Shown here one piece after another: positions 1 through 6,097 of a DNA stretch of 7,235 nucleotides (its first letter is position 1; every line of letters starts with the position of its first letter). The DNA lies in assembly GCA_020028595.1 (NCBI GenBank), contig JAIBHQ010000037.1, positions 1 to 7,235 of the forward strand, read 5' to 3'. A program made the translations under genes and the position numbers. This stretch comes from Nitrospirota bacterium. Its GTDB lineage: Bacteria; Nitrospirota; Nitrospiria; Nitrospirales; Nitrospiraceae. The notes under the pieces are model-generated. The model was not told the origin of the DNA. It did no database searches and was given only the letters and a program-made list of their open reading frames with translations.

Positions 1-192
1 GATGTCGCCACATGGGCCAGCCTGCCTGGATTTTCGGAGAGCCTGGTCCAACACCTCTACAGCCGGTTGGGCATCCGCACGCTGGATGACCTGGAAACAC
101 TGGTGCGCTCGCATCTCCTCAGAACGATGCCCGGCGTCACCATCCAGGAAGACACACTGCTCGCCGAGATTCGAGCGCGCCGGCAGAGATGA
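1..192 (+). CDS. 3' end of a helix-hairpin-helix protein (partial, 5' end outside window)
   Basis: An open frame enters from the left edge in frame 1 and ends at TGA 190-192, giving the last 63 residues of a protein. The visible part has two helix-hairpin-helix-like turns. The first is LPGF at residues 8-11, followed by a helix and the segment LYSRLGIRTLDDLE. The second is MPGV at residues 43-46, followed by a charged C-terminal helix ending in RARRQR. Two PG-containing turns separated by a 'LGI.(T/S)L.DLE' segment resemble the fingers region of family X DNA polymerases (PolX) and related HhH proteins that bind the DNA backbone without sequence specificity. The catalytic part, if there is one, lies outside the window, so no enzymatic function can be assigned. 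The gene converges on the ctp gene with only 4 bp between stops. The frame is short and unlisted by internal starts, so coding status rests on the motif match and the convergent fit. Confidence 0.6.
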   Translation, partial: DVATWASLPGFSESLVQHLYSRLGIRTLDDLETLVRSHLLRTMPGVTIQEDTLLAEIRARRQR

Positions 193-196
193 CAGA

Positions 197-1576
197 TCAG
201 GATGCGGCTGCGCCGGGCGTCGGCCGCAGCTCTTTAAAGATTTTCCACGTCTTGAGCAGCTCGACCGCCTTCTGAAGCTGAAGATCATCCTCGATCGGCA
301 TATCGCCAAAGTCAGCCGGCGCCCCATTGCTCTTCGGGGCGGTGTCCGTGCCGGGTTTGGCGGCAGGCGGCGCCTCCTTGGAACTCTGCGGTTTCTGCGC
401 TTTCGCGTCACCCTCTTTGCCGTCTTTCTCGCCCGCCTTGGCCACGACTTGCGGCTGCGCCTTGACGGTGATATCCGGCGTGATCCCCGTGGATTGGATG
501 GATCGTCCCTTCGGGGTGTAATACTTGGCTGTGGTCAGCCGCAAGCCCGAGCCGTCCGAGAGCGGAAGGATTGTCTGCACGGATCCCTTGCCGAACGTCG
601 TGGCCCCGAGCACCACGGCCCGCCCCCAGTCCTGCATCGCCCCTGCGACAATCTCCGATGCGCTGGCCGATCCTTCGTTCACCAGAACGATCATCGGATA
701 ATCCGCAAGCGAATCCTTCGTCTTGGAGAAATACTCGTCCTTGCGCCCGTCGCGTCCTTTAATATAGACGATGAGCTTCCCGCCGCCGATGAACTGCTCC
801 GAGACCTCCACGGCCGATGTCAACAGACCGCCAGGATTGTTTCGAAGGTCCAGTACCAGCGCCTGCAACTTCTGCTCGTGAAACTGCTTCATGGCCTTGC
901 TCAAATCCCTGGCCGAGGATTCCTGAAACTGCGTCAGGCGGACATAACCGACGTTGTTCTCGATCGTTTTGAAGCGGATGCTTTCGATTTTGATGGTATC
1001 CCGGACCAGGGTGAAGACGAGCGGATCCAGCGTCCCTTCCCGTTGAATCGTCAGCGTGACCTTGGTCCCCTTCTGCCCCCGCATGCGCTGGACGGCATCC
1101 AGCAACGTCAGCTCCTTGGTCGGCTCGTCATCCACTTTGATGATGAAATCGCCGGCCTTGATCCCGGCCTTGTAGGCCGGCGTGCCTTCGATCGGCGCAA
1201 TGACCGTCAGGCGATTGTCTTTCACCCCGATCTGGATGCCCACCCCGCCGAACTCCCCTTTCGTCTCGACCTGTATTTCCTTGTACATCTCCGGCGTCAT
1301 GTAGGCGGAATGCGGGTCCAGCGTCGCCAGCATGCCGCGCATGGCCCCCTGGACAAGATTCTTGACCTTCACCTCGTCCACGTAGTGCTTCTGAATCTGG
1401 CTCAAAACCTCGGCGAAGGTTTTGAGTTCTTCGTAGGTCTCGGTCGCGTGCCCGGTCCGTTCCCATCCTTTCCCGATGAGAACGCCGAGACACAACGTCA
1501 TAACCGCGATCAAGTACCACGTCCGGCGGTGCTGTCCCTGTTCCATAGTGTGCGATTCCTTTCCGTCAATCTTCAT
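197..1576 (-). CDS. ctpA: S41-family carboxyl-terminal processing protease (CtpA/Prc type)
   Basis: This is a periplasmic serine protease that trims or degrades substrates from their C terminus. The 459-residue product has an N-terminal hydrophobic segment (about 20-35) serving as signal or anchor, a helical region (45-95), a PDZ domain (about 100-185, with GVGIQIG) and the S41 catalytic core (about 195-370). The catalytic Ser/Lys/Gln are predicted as S305 in EGSASASE, K330 in FGKGSVQ and Q334; the 25-residue Ser-Lys spacing matches known C-terminal processing proteases. A Lys/Ala/Pro-rich linker (about 373-420) precedes a short C-terminal helix. The first ATG overlaps the envC stop (ATGA). 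The second ATG, Met11 at 1544-1546, has a better Shine-Dalgarno (GGAAAGGA) and gives a more ordinary signal sequence (MEQGQHRR then hydrophobic), so a 449-residue product is a serious alternative. It is the last gene of the minus-strand run and ends 4 bp from the convergent gene. Family assignment is secure; substrate is unknown. Confidence 0.95.
   Translation of the reverse strand: MKIDGKESHTMEQGQHRRTWYLIAVMTLCLGVLIGKGWERTGHATETYEELKTFAEVLSQIQKHYVDEVKVKNLVQGAMRGMLATLDPHSAYMTPEMYKEIQVETKGEFGGVGIQIGVKDNRLTVIAPIEGTPAYKAGIKAGDFIIKVDDEPTKELTLLDAVQRMRGQKGTKVTLTIQREGTLDPLVFTLVRDTIKIESIRFKTIENNVGYVRLTQFQESSARDLSKAMKQFHEQKLQALVLDLRNNPGGLLTSAVEVSEQFIGGGKLIVYIKGRDGRKDEYFSKTKDSLADYPMIVLVNEGSASASEIVAGAMQDWGRAVVLGATTFGKGSVQTILPLSDGSGLRLTTAKYYTPKGRSIQSTGITPDITVKAQPQVVAKAGEKDGKEGDAKAQKPQSSKEAPPAAKPGTDTAPKSNGAPADFGDMPIEDDLQLQKAVELLKTWKIFKELRPTPGAAAS
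207..235 (+). terminator. possible intrinsic terminator for the convergent HhH gene
   Basis: Fifteen bases after the plus-strand stop, GCTGCGCCG (207-215) can pair with CGG-c-CGCAGC (221-230, one bulged C). The loop is 5 nt and the stem is followed by TCTTT at 231-235. This is a GC-rich stem with a short T-run, as expected for a weak rho-independent terminator of the plus-strand gene. It lies inside the 3' coding end of the minus-strand protease gene, and the T-run is interrupted by a C, so it could simply be coding sequence. Confidence 0.3.
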
Positions 1577-2781
1577 TTGCGTTTGGCCAGCCAGATAACC
1601 GGATCCACCGGCTCCGCGCCTTCCCGCAACTCGAAGTAGAGCGTGTTGTCCTTGGTCATCCCGGTATCGCCGCTCGTTCCGATGGTCTGCCCGGCCTGCA
1701 CATGCTCGCCGGTTTTTACGATCAGCACGGAGGCATGCGCATAGAGCGAAAAAAATCCGTTCGCATGGTCCACAATGATGACCAACCCATAGCCTTTCAA
1801 CCAGTCGGCAAAGGCCACCGTGCCGGTCATCACGGCCCGAATGCCGCTTCCCTCTGCCGTCCGGATATCAATGCCCTTGCGATGGACGTAAGTGTTGAAC
1901 TGCGGGTGCTTCTGGCGACCGAAATGGGACACGATCTCGCCGTCCGCCGGCCAGAGGAACTGGCCGAGCAACGTGTGCGACTTGCCGCCTCGCTGCCTGA
2001 CCTGGGCGGTGGCCAGCTTGGTCCGCTGTTCGAGCAGGTCTTTCAGCAGCGAGTCCACACGCCCGGCGGAGCGCTCCAATTCCGTCACCATGCGGTCGTA
2101 CGACTCTTTCTCGTCCGTCATCTTGGCCAGAAAAATATTTTTTCTCCGCTTCCCCTCCTGCACCTCGCCCAACTTATGCTCGGTTTCTTCCTTCAACGAG
2201 AACATGGCCTCGCGGGCCGTGGCGCGCTGCCGCTCCACCTGTTCCAGGTGCCCCACATCGTTCTGATACGCCTGCATCAAATCGTACTCCCGCCGGGACA
2301 CCGCCGCGAGATACTGATACCGCCGATGCAGGTCGGCATAACTGTCCGCCGCCAGCAGCACTTTCAGCCCGCCCACCCGGCCCTCCATATATTGGATGCG
2401 CAGACGGGCGAGAATCGAGCGCCGCCGCTCGCCGACACGTCCCCGCAGCGACGCCAGCTGCGCATTGATCTCTTCAAGCTCCTGGTCTTTTTGTTTCAAT
2501 TTGCGGCCGATCTCCTGGCGCTCCAAACGGCTCTGCATCAATTTCGCGTCCAACTCCTGAATCGACTCGAGCACGGATTCCATCTTCTTTTCCGTCTGCT
2601 CGGAGGACCTCTTCTTTTCCTTGATCTCCTCCTGCAGCTTCTCAAGCGTATGCCGCTGGCGTTCGATTTTTTGCGCCAGGGGATCGTGCTTCTCCTTCGC
2701 CGCCCAGGCGGGCGGCACCATCAGGAGTCCGGCGGCCACCCCCCCCACCATCGCGGCCTTGAGAAGCGTACCCGCCTTCAC
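1573..2781 (-). CDS. envC: EnvC-like murein hydrolase activator (coiled coil plus degenerate LytM/M23 domain)
   Basis: The 402-residue product has a signal peptide (1-27, ending AWA), a long charged coiled coil (about 32-120 and 165-262) and a C-terminal LytM/M23 domain (about 272-395). In active M23 peptidases zinc is held by HxxxD and HxH. Here the first motif reads HRKGID, placing Arg301 where the ligand His of HKGID-type motifs lies, although His300 is adjacent and Asp305 is kept. The usual HLHFE is TLYFE (380-384), so both HxH histidines are lost. This matches E. coli EnvC, whose corresponding stretch as I recall it is SLYFE; EnvC does not cut peptidoglycan but activates amidases. The start is GTG at 2779-2781, overlapping the ftsX stop (GTGA), with GGGAGGG seven bases upstream. 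Lying directly after ftsEX, it fits the FtsEX-EnvC circuit in which FtsX's periplasmic loop binds the coiled coil. No amidase gene is in the window. An otherwise uncharacterised M23-family protein is the fallback call. Confidence 0.88.
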   Translation of the reverse strand: MKAGTLLKAAMVGGVAAGLLMVPPAWAAKEKHDPLAQKIERQRHTLEKLQEEIKEKKRSSEQTEKKMESVLESIQELDAKLMQSRLERQEIGRKLKQKDQELEEINAQLASLRGRVGERRRSILARLRIQYMEGRVGGLKVLLAADSYADLHRRYQYLAAVSRREYDLMQAYQNDVGHLEQVERQRATAREAMFSLKEETEHKLGEVQEGKRRKNIFLAKMTDEKESYDRMVTELERSAGRVDSLLKDLLEQRTKLATAQVRQRGGKSHTLLGQFLWPADGEIVSHFGRQKHPQFNTYVHRKGIDIRTAEGSGIRAVMTGTVAFADWLKGYGLVIIVDHANGFFSLYAHASVLIVKTGEHVQAGQTIGTSGDTGMTKDNTLYFELREGAEPVDPVIWLAKRK

Positions 2782-3677
2782 GGCTTGGCCCTCCCGAGAT
2801 CCAGCACGGACACGGCGCTGCCGATGAACCCCAGCAGTAACCCCGCGCCCATGATCAGGACCGCCACCTGGCCGGAAAAAAAGTGGACGCCCGAGTCGAT
2901 GCCTAAAAACCGGCCGGGCATGCCGAGACGGGCGCTGAACAACTCGAAGCCCCCCTTCAGCATCACCAGGGACACCGCGCTCCCCATGGCACCCAGCATT
3001 GTCCCTTCAATGAGATAGGGAATTTTGATAAAGCCTCCCGTGGCTCCGATCAGCCGCATGATTTCAATTTCATCCCGCCGGGCATAGAGCGTCAACCGGA
3101 TGGTGCTGGCAATGATCGTCACCGACGCCGCTGACAACACCGTTCCAATGCCCACCGCCGCCAGCTCGAGATAGCCGACGACCGTGGCCAGATTATCGAT
3201 CCAATCGCGGCTGTATTGCACCTGGTCCGCGCCGGGCTCGGATTTGAATCGTTCCGCCGCCCGCCGCACCGAATCCGGCGAGCGATGCGACGGCGCCAGC
3301 GTGACGATAAACGACGCGGGCAGCGGATTCTCCCCGAGCCCCTGCAGGAGATGCGACTCGTCCGGAAATTGCGCGCGAAAGTCCGCCAGCGCCTGTTCTT
3401 TCGAGACATAGACGAGGGCCTGCACGCCCGGATCGGCCTTGAGCAGGCCCTGCAACTCGGACACCCCGGACGGCGGCAGGCCGTCCTTCACGTACACGAC
3501 GACTTTGAAATCGCCCTGGAGCGACGTCGCCACCGCGCGCAGGTTCAAATAGAGCAACAGAAACACGCCGAAACAGGCCAGCGTGAAGGCCGTCGTGGCG
3601 ACCGCAATGATCGTGGTCGTCCGATTCAACCGGATATTCGCCACCGCTTCCCGCACAAAATGGATCAACCGTCTCAT
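2778..3677 (-). CDS. ftsX: Cell division protein FtsX (permease subunit of FtsEX)
   Basis: This inner-membrane protein couples ATP hydrolysis by FtsE to periplasmic cell-wall hydrolase activation at division. The 299-residue sequence has a short cytoplasmic start (1-20, shorter than in E. coli FtsX), TM1 (about 22-46), a periplasmic loop (about 50-165) and three more membrane segments (about 168-195, 222-246, 268-292). Family hallmarks are ENPLPASF (116-123) in the loop and the cytoplasmic RRDEIEIMRLIGA (200-212) before TM3. ATG 3675-3677 overlaps the ftsE stop as ATGA, and a GAGGGGCGGGGG purine run lies just upstream. The stop overlaps the GTG of the EnvC-like gene. These overlaps suggest translational coupling and matched output of the three partners. 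Nothing is truncated. Confidence 0.95.
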   Translation of the reverse strand: MRRLIHFVREAVANIRLNRTTTIIAVATTAFTLACFGVFLLLYLNLRAVATSLQGDFKVVVYVKDGLPPSGVSELQGLLKADPGVQALVYVSKEQALADFRAQFPDESHLLQGLGENPLPASFIVTLAPSHRSPDSVRRAAERFKSEPGADQVQYSRDWIDNLATVVGYLELAAVGIGTVLSAASVTIIASTIRLTLYARRDEIEIMRLIGATGGFIKIPYLIEGTMLGAMGSAVSLVMLKGGFELFSARLGMPGRFLGIDSGVHFFSGQVAVLIMGAGLLLGFIGSAVSVLDLGRAKP

Positions 3678-4342
3678 AGCCCCCGCCCCTCGTCCGACAC
3701 CACTTTGCCCTGATCCAGCGTGATGACCCGACGGCCGACCTGCTCGATGACCTGGCGATTATGCGTGGCCACCAGCACCGTCGTGCCCCGCGCATTGATC
3801 GTTTTGAACAGATCCACGATTTCGCGGGCCAGGCTTGCATCCATATTGCCCGTCGGCTCGTCCGCCAGCAGAATGATCGGGCTGTTGACGATCGAGCGGG
3901 CGATGCACACGCGCTGCTGCTCGCCGGCCGACAGCATGGTGGGGCGGCTTTCCTTCCGGTGCTCGACGCCGACGGCCTTCAGCGCCTCCATCACTTTCCG
4001 GCGCGTCTCGAAGGTCGGAAGCCCCTGCACCAACAACGGCAACGCGACGTTTTCGTACACGCTCTTTTTAGAAAGCAGCTTGAAGTCCTGGAACACCACC
4101 CCCATGGTCCGCCGCAGATACGGCACGTCGGAGGACTTGAGGCGGGCCACGTTGCGCCCCTGAATGAGAATCTGCCCTTCGTCAAGCGAGGTCGCGCAAT
4201 AAAGCAGTTTGAGGAGGGTCGTCTTGCCCGCTCCGCTGGGCCCCATGAGCAATACGAACTCGCCCTTCTCGATTTGGAGATTGATGTCCGTGAGAGCGGG
4301 GCGCCGGTCGTAGTGCTTGGTGACATGAAAGATTTGAATCAT
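3674..4342 (-). CDS. ftsE: Cell division ATP-binding protein FtsE
   Basis: This is the cytoplasmic ABC ATPase of the FtsEX complex. The 222 residues carry every ATPase motif: Walker A GPSGAGKT (34-41), Q-loop Gln85 in VFQDFKLL, signature LSAGEQQR (137-144; Ala where LSGGEQQR is common), Walker B ILLADEP with Glu162, and switch His194 in ATHNR. FtsE is separated from the related LolD/MacB ATPases mainly by the adjoining ftsX, with which it overlaps by ATGA. The ATG at 4340-4342 puts the first strand (MIQIFHVTKHY) where FtsE proteins normally begin. The bases upstream (CGCCAAGA) contain no convincing Shine-Dalgarno, which is unusual here because the other starts have a purine-rich site or an overlap. 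The 129-bp gap before it, filled by a repeat element, may have broken an earlier coupling to yraN. Confidence 0.95.
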   Translation of the reverse strand: MIQIFHVTKHYDRRPALTDINLQIEKGEFVLLMGPSGAGKTTLLKLLYCATSLDEGQILIQGRNVARLKSSDVPYLRRTMGVVFQDFKLLSKKSVYENVALPLLVQGLPTFETRRKVMEALKAVGVEHRKESRPTMLSAGEQQRVCIARSIVNSPIILLADEPTGNMDASLAREIVDLFKTINARGTTVLVATHNRQVIEQVGRRVITLDQGKVVSDEGRGL

Positions 4343-4344
4343 TC

Positions 4345-4349
4345 TTGGC
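4345..4349. repeat. TTGGC direct repeat, left copy
   Basis: TTGGC here and at 4467-4471 bracket the heptad-repeat element. If the intervening bases and one copy were removed, the yraN stop TAA would be followed by GCCAAGA and then the ftsE ATG, a 7-nt spacer like those in the rest of this gene run. Five matching bases can also arise by chance. Confidence 0.35.
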
Positions 4350-4466
4350 GTTCAGCTTTCAGCAATCAGTCATCAGCTCTGGCTGGGAACAAAAGATTAT
4401 GACTCCTGACCTCGTTCGCCGTATCTGTCGTCCCGCATTCCACTGAAAGCTGACAGCTGATCGCTG
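4350..4466. repeat. Inverted heptad-repeat element between yraN and ftsE
   Basis: The left arm (4352-4379, plus strand) is four tandem 7-bp units beginning TCAGCTT, TCAGCAA, TCAGTCA and TCAGCTC. The right arm (4440-4467) read on the minus strand is again four heptads, ACAGCGA, TCAGCTG, TCAGCTT and TCAGTGG. The arms are thus imperfect inverted copies; TCAGCTTTCAG (4352-4362) and CTGAAAGCTGA (4443-4453) are a perfect 11-bp inverted pair. The 60-bp centre (4380-4439) has no ORF that I can support. TTGGC occurs on both sides (4345-4349 and 4467-4471), as a 5-bp target-site duplication would. The right copy shares base 4467 with the arm. It could be a miniature inverted-repeat element, a dispersed short heptad repeat, or a structured intergenic RNA element. 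Confidence 0.6.
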
Positions 4467-4471
4467 TTGGC
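4467..4471. repeat. TTGGC direct repeat, right copy
   Basis: This is the right-hand partner of TTGGC 4345-4349, directly abutting the yraN stop codon (4472-4474 on the plus strand). Interpreting the pair as a target-site duplication is an inference. Confidence 0.35.
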
Positions 4472-4858
4472 TTACCACCGCAGATCGTCCCCCGGTACTT
4501 CGAACGCATGCTCGATGTGTTCGATCACCGCCGGCGCATCCGTCCCTCCCGCACACACAACCACATCAAACCGGCAGGACTGATTACGAAGCCGGTGCCG
4601 GGCGAGGTATTGCGCCGCCAGTTTGACAAGCCGCGCCTGCTTCCGGCCGTCCACCGCTCCAACCGCCCCGCCATGCGTCGAGGAGCCGCGCGCTTTGACC
4701 TCCACGAACACCAGCACCGATCCCGATCGTGCCACAAGGTCCAGTTCTCCGGACGGCGTGCGCGCATTGCGCGCCAGAATGCGGTAGCCCTTGTCCCGTA
4801 GATATCGTTCGGCCTCGGATTCCGCCGCGTGTCCGAAGAGACGTCCTGCAACGCTCAT
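4472..4858 (-). CDS. yraN: YraN/UPF0102 family protein, predicted endonuclease-fold
   Basis: This 128-residue protein is of the UPF0102 family, a small group with a restriction-endonuclease-like (PD-(D/E)XK) fold whose cellular role is unsettled. Visible family features are the N-terminal helix with GHAAESEAERYL (9-20), the core GELDLVAR (37-44) with Glu38/Asp40, the strand VFVEVKAR (50-57) with Glu53 and Lys55 as the E-x-K half of the motif, GRKQARL (71-77) and CRFDVV (95-100). The frame stays open upstream to 4927, but the extra 23 residues are Pro/Gly-rich and lie inside rnhB. ATG 4856-4858 overlaps the rnhB stop as ATGA and gives the normal family length, so I chose it. Position after rnhB is common for this family and hints at nucleic-acid maintenance. 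It ends right at the TTGGC repeat bordering the heptad element. Confidence 0.9.
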   Translation of the reverse strand: MSVAGRLFGHAAESEAERYLRDKGYRILARNARTPSGELDLVARSGSVLVFVEVKARGSSTHGGAVGAVDGRKQARLVKLAAQYLARHRLRNQSCRFDVVVCAGGTDAPAVIEHIEHAFEVPGDDLRW

Positions 4859-5484
4859 TTCACCGCCTGCTCCGCTGCCAGCGCCGCCTCGCCGACCGGG
4901 CGGAAGCTGCGCCGGTGGATCGCGCAAGGGCCGTGCTCCGCCAGCATCCGCAGATGCTCGGCGGTTCCATACCCTTTATGGGCCTGAAAGTTGTATTGCG
5001 GATACTGCCGATGATAGTCCCCCATCAGGCGGTCCCGCGTGACTTTGGCAATCACGGAGGCCGCGGCAATCGACATAGACAACGTATCGCCCTTGATGAT
5101 GGCACGCTGCGGGAGCGACACAGCGGAAAGTTCGATCGCGTCGAGCAGCAGATAATCCGGCATGGCCGGCAGCGCCTGGATCGCCCGGCACATGGCCAGC
5201 CGCGTCGCCTCCAGAATGTTTATCGCGTCAATCTCGCGCTCACTGGCCTGCCCGACCCCGATGCCCACGGCCCGCTGCCGGATTTCGTCGTACAGCCGCT
5301 CCCGTTCCATTTCCGTCAGTTGTTTGGAATCATTGAGGCCGGCGAGCTGGCATCGGCGGGGCAGAATCACCGCTGCGGCGACGACAGGACCGGCCAGCGG
5401 GCCCCGTCCGGCTTCATCCAAGCCCGCGACGAGACGGTACCCGCACCGCCGCGCTTCCGTCTCGAAGAGGTCCGTCGGCTCCAC
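4855..5484 (-). CDS. rnhB: Ribonuclease HII
   Basis: RNase HII cleaves RNA in RNA-DNA hybrids and starts removal of single ribonucleotides misincorporated in DNA. The 209-residue product is of normal length. The acidic catalytic set appears complete: Asp23 and Glu24 in LDEAGRGPLAGPVV, Asp115 in YLLLDAIEL and Asp133 in KGDTLSMSIAAASVIAKV. NDSKQL (51-56) and the C-terminal HKGYGT (169-174) are also family hallmarks. The start codon is GTG (5482-5484), preceded by AGAGGG about five bases upstream. A 30-nt spacer separates it from rplS, the usual upstream neighbour, and its stop overlaps the yraN start. The call is secure. Confidence 0.95.
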   Translation of the reverse strand: MEPTDLFETEARRCGYRLVAGLDEAGRGPLAGPVVAAAVILPRRCQLAGLNDSKQLTEMERERLYDEIRQRAVGIGVGQASEREIDAINILEATRLAMCRAIQALPAMPDYLLLDAIELSAVSLPQRAIIKGDTLSMSIAAASVIAKVTRDRLMGDYHRQYPQYNFQAHKGYGTAEHLRMLAEHGPCAIHRRSFRPVGEAALAAEQAVK

Positions 5485-5514
5485 GCAGGCCCTCTGCGCC
5501 CGGAAAGAAACGAA

Positions 5515-6030
5515 CTACTTTTTCTTCGCAGGCACGGCCTTCGCCGGTTTGGCCTCGGCCTTGGTGCCCGTTTTCCCAGCCGGCGCCGCCTTGGCTTTCG
5601 CCGCATCCGGCTCGGCTCTTTTCTCCACTGCAGATGCCGACGCGTCGGCCGGTTGCGCCTGTGCGACCGGCGCGGTTTCGGCCTGGACGAACTCGCGGTC
5701 CTCAAGCTTGGCTGTCCGGCCCTTCTTGGCACGCAGATAATAGAGCTTGGCCCGGCGCACCTTGCCCTGCCGCACCACGTCCACGCGCGTCACGATCGGC
5801 GAGTGGACCGGGAAAATCCGTTCGACCCCCACGCCATAGGAAATCTTTCGCACCGTGAACGTCTCGCTGTTCCGCCCACCCTTGCGGGCGATGACGACAC
5901 CTTCAAAGACCTGAATCCGTTCCTTGTCGCCTTCGACGACCTTCACGTGGACCCGCACGGTATCTCCGATTTGAAACGACGGAATCGTTTTCTTCACCAG
6001 CGACCGCTGAATTCTCTCCAACTGATTCAT
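5515..6030 (-). CDS. rplS: 50S ribosomal protein L19 with long basic C-terminal tail
   Basis: L19 is a large-subunit protein at the 30S-50S interface. Residues 1-112 are a complete L19: the N-terminal helix, [13 protein letters not shown] (19-31), [13 protein letters not shown] (37-49), [17 protein letters not shown] (58-74) and [10 protein letters not shown] (91-100). Family members are usually about 115-130 residues; this one runs to 171. The extra 59 residues or so (113-171) are low complexity, dominated by Ala, Lys, Pro and Glu, and end in [12 protein letters not shown]. They look disordered, reminiscent of the basic tails of H1-like proteins. The frame stays open to TAG 5515-5517 without a frameshift sign, so the tail appears genuine. 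The start ATG 6028-6030 has a very strong Shine-Dalgarno. It sits between trmD and rnhB as in many bacteria. Confidence 0.96.
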   Translation of the reverse strand: MNQLERIQRSLVKKTIPSFQIGDTVRVHVKVVEGDKERIQVFEGVVIARKGGRNSETFTVRKISYGVGVERIFPVHSPIVTRVDVVRQGKVRRAKLYYLRAKKGRTAKLEDREFVQAETAPVAQAQPADASASAVEKRAEPDAAKAKAAPAGKTGTKAEAKPAKAVPAKKK

Positions 6031-6036
6031 GACTGA

Positions 6037-6049
6037 TCTCCCTCCTCCT
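6037..6049 (-). promoter_or_regulatory. Strong Shine-Dalgarno for rplS
   Basis: On the minus strand AAGGAGGAGGGAG lies about six bases before the rplS ATG, far closer to the anti-SD complement than any other site in the window. This fits the need for more L19 than TrmD from a shared transcript. The 67-nt trmD-rplS gap otherwise shows only a 4-bp hairpin (TGCG/CGCA near 6058-6068) and no clear promoter. Confidence 0.75.
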
Positions 6050-6097
6050 TACAAATGTGCGCCCCGCATGTCGTCTCTCGGGAAGCGCCGTTGAATT

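Noticed and set aside
2..1639. Long plus-strand frame of about 545 codons opposite the protease gene
   Set aside because: It is antisense to a protease with all family motifs, is Arg/Leu/His/Pro-rich and shows no domain. In high-GC DNA such antisense frames are common.
1702..3018. Plus-strand frame of about 438 codons opposite the envC-like gene and the end of ftsX
   Set aside because: It overlaps two well-supported minus-strand genes and has no recognisable motif, so it is a shadow frame.
4380..4439. Possible promoter or small gene in the centre of the heptad element
   Set aside because: CATAAT on the minus strand has no matching -35 at 16-18 bp, and no frame of useful length has a ribosome site. 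It is mentioned only as a possibility in a finding.
4350..4471. CRISPR-like array
   Set aside because: The repeated units are 7 bp, contiguous and in inverted arms, with no spacers and no cas genes.
4859..4927. 23-residue N-terminal extension of yraN
   Set aside because: It is Pro/Gly/Arg-rich, lies within rnhB and is unlike the family. The ATG overlapping the rnhB stop gives the expected length.
4729..6036. Plus-strand frame of about 435 codons opposite yraN, rnhB and rplS
   Set aside because: It spans three conserved minus-strand genes and is rich in Arg and Pro with no family features.
6031..6097. Possible L19 autoregulatory leader in the trmD-rplS gap
   Set aside because: Only a 4-bp hairpin and a strong Shine-Dalgarno are visible. 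This is too little to call a structured leader.
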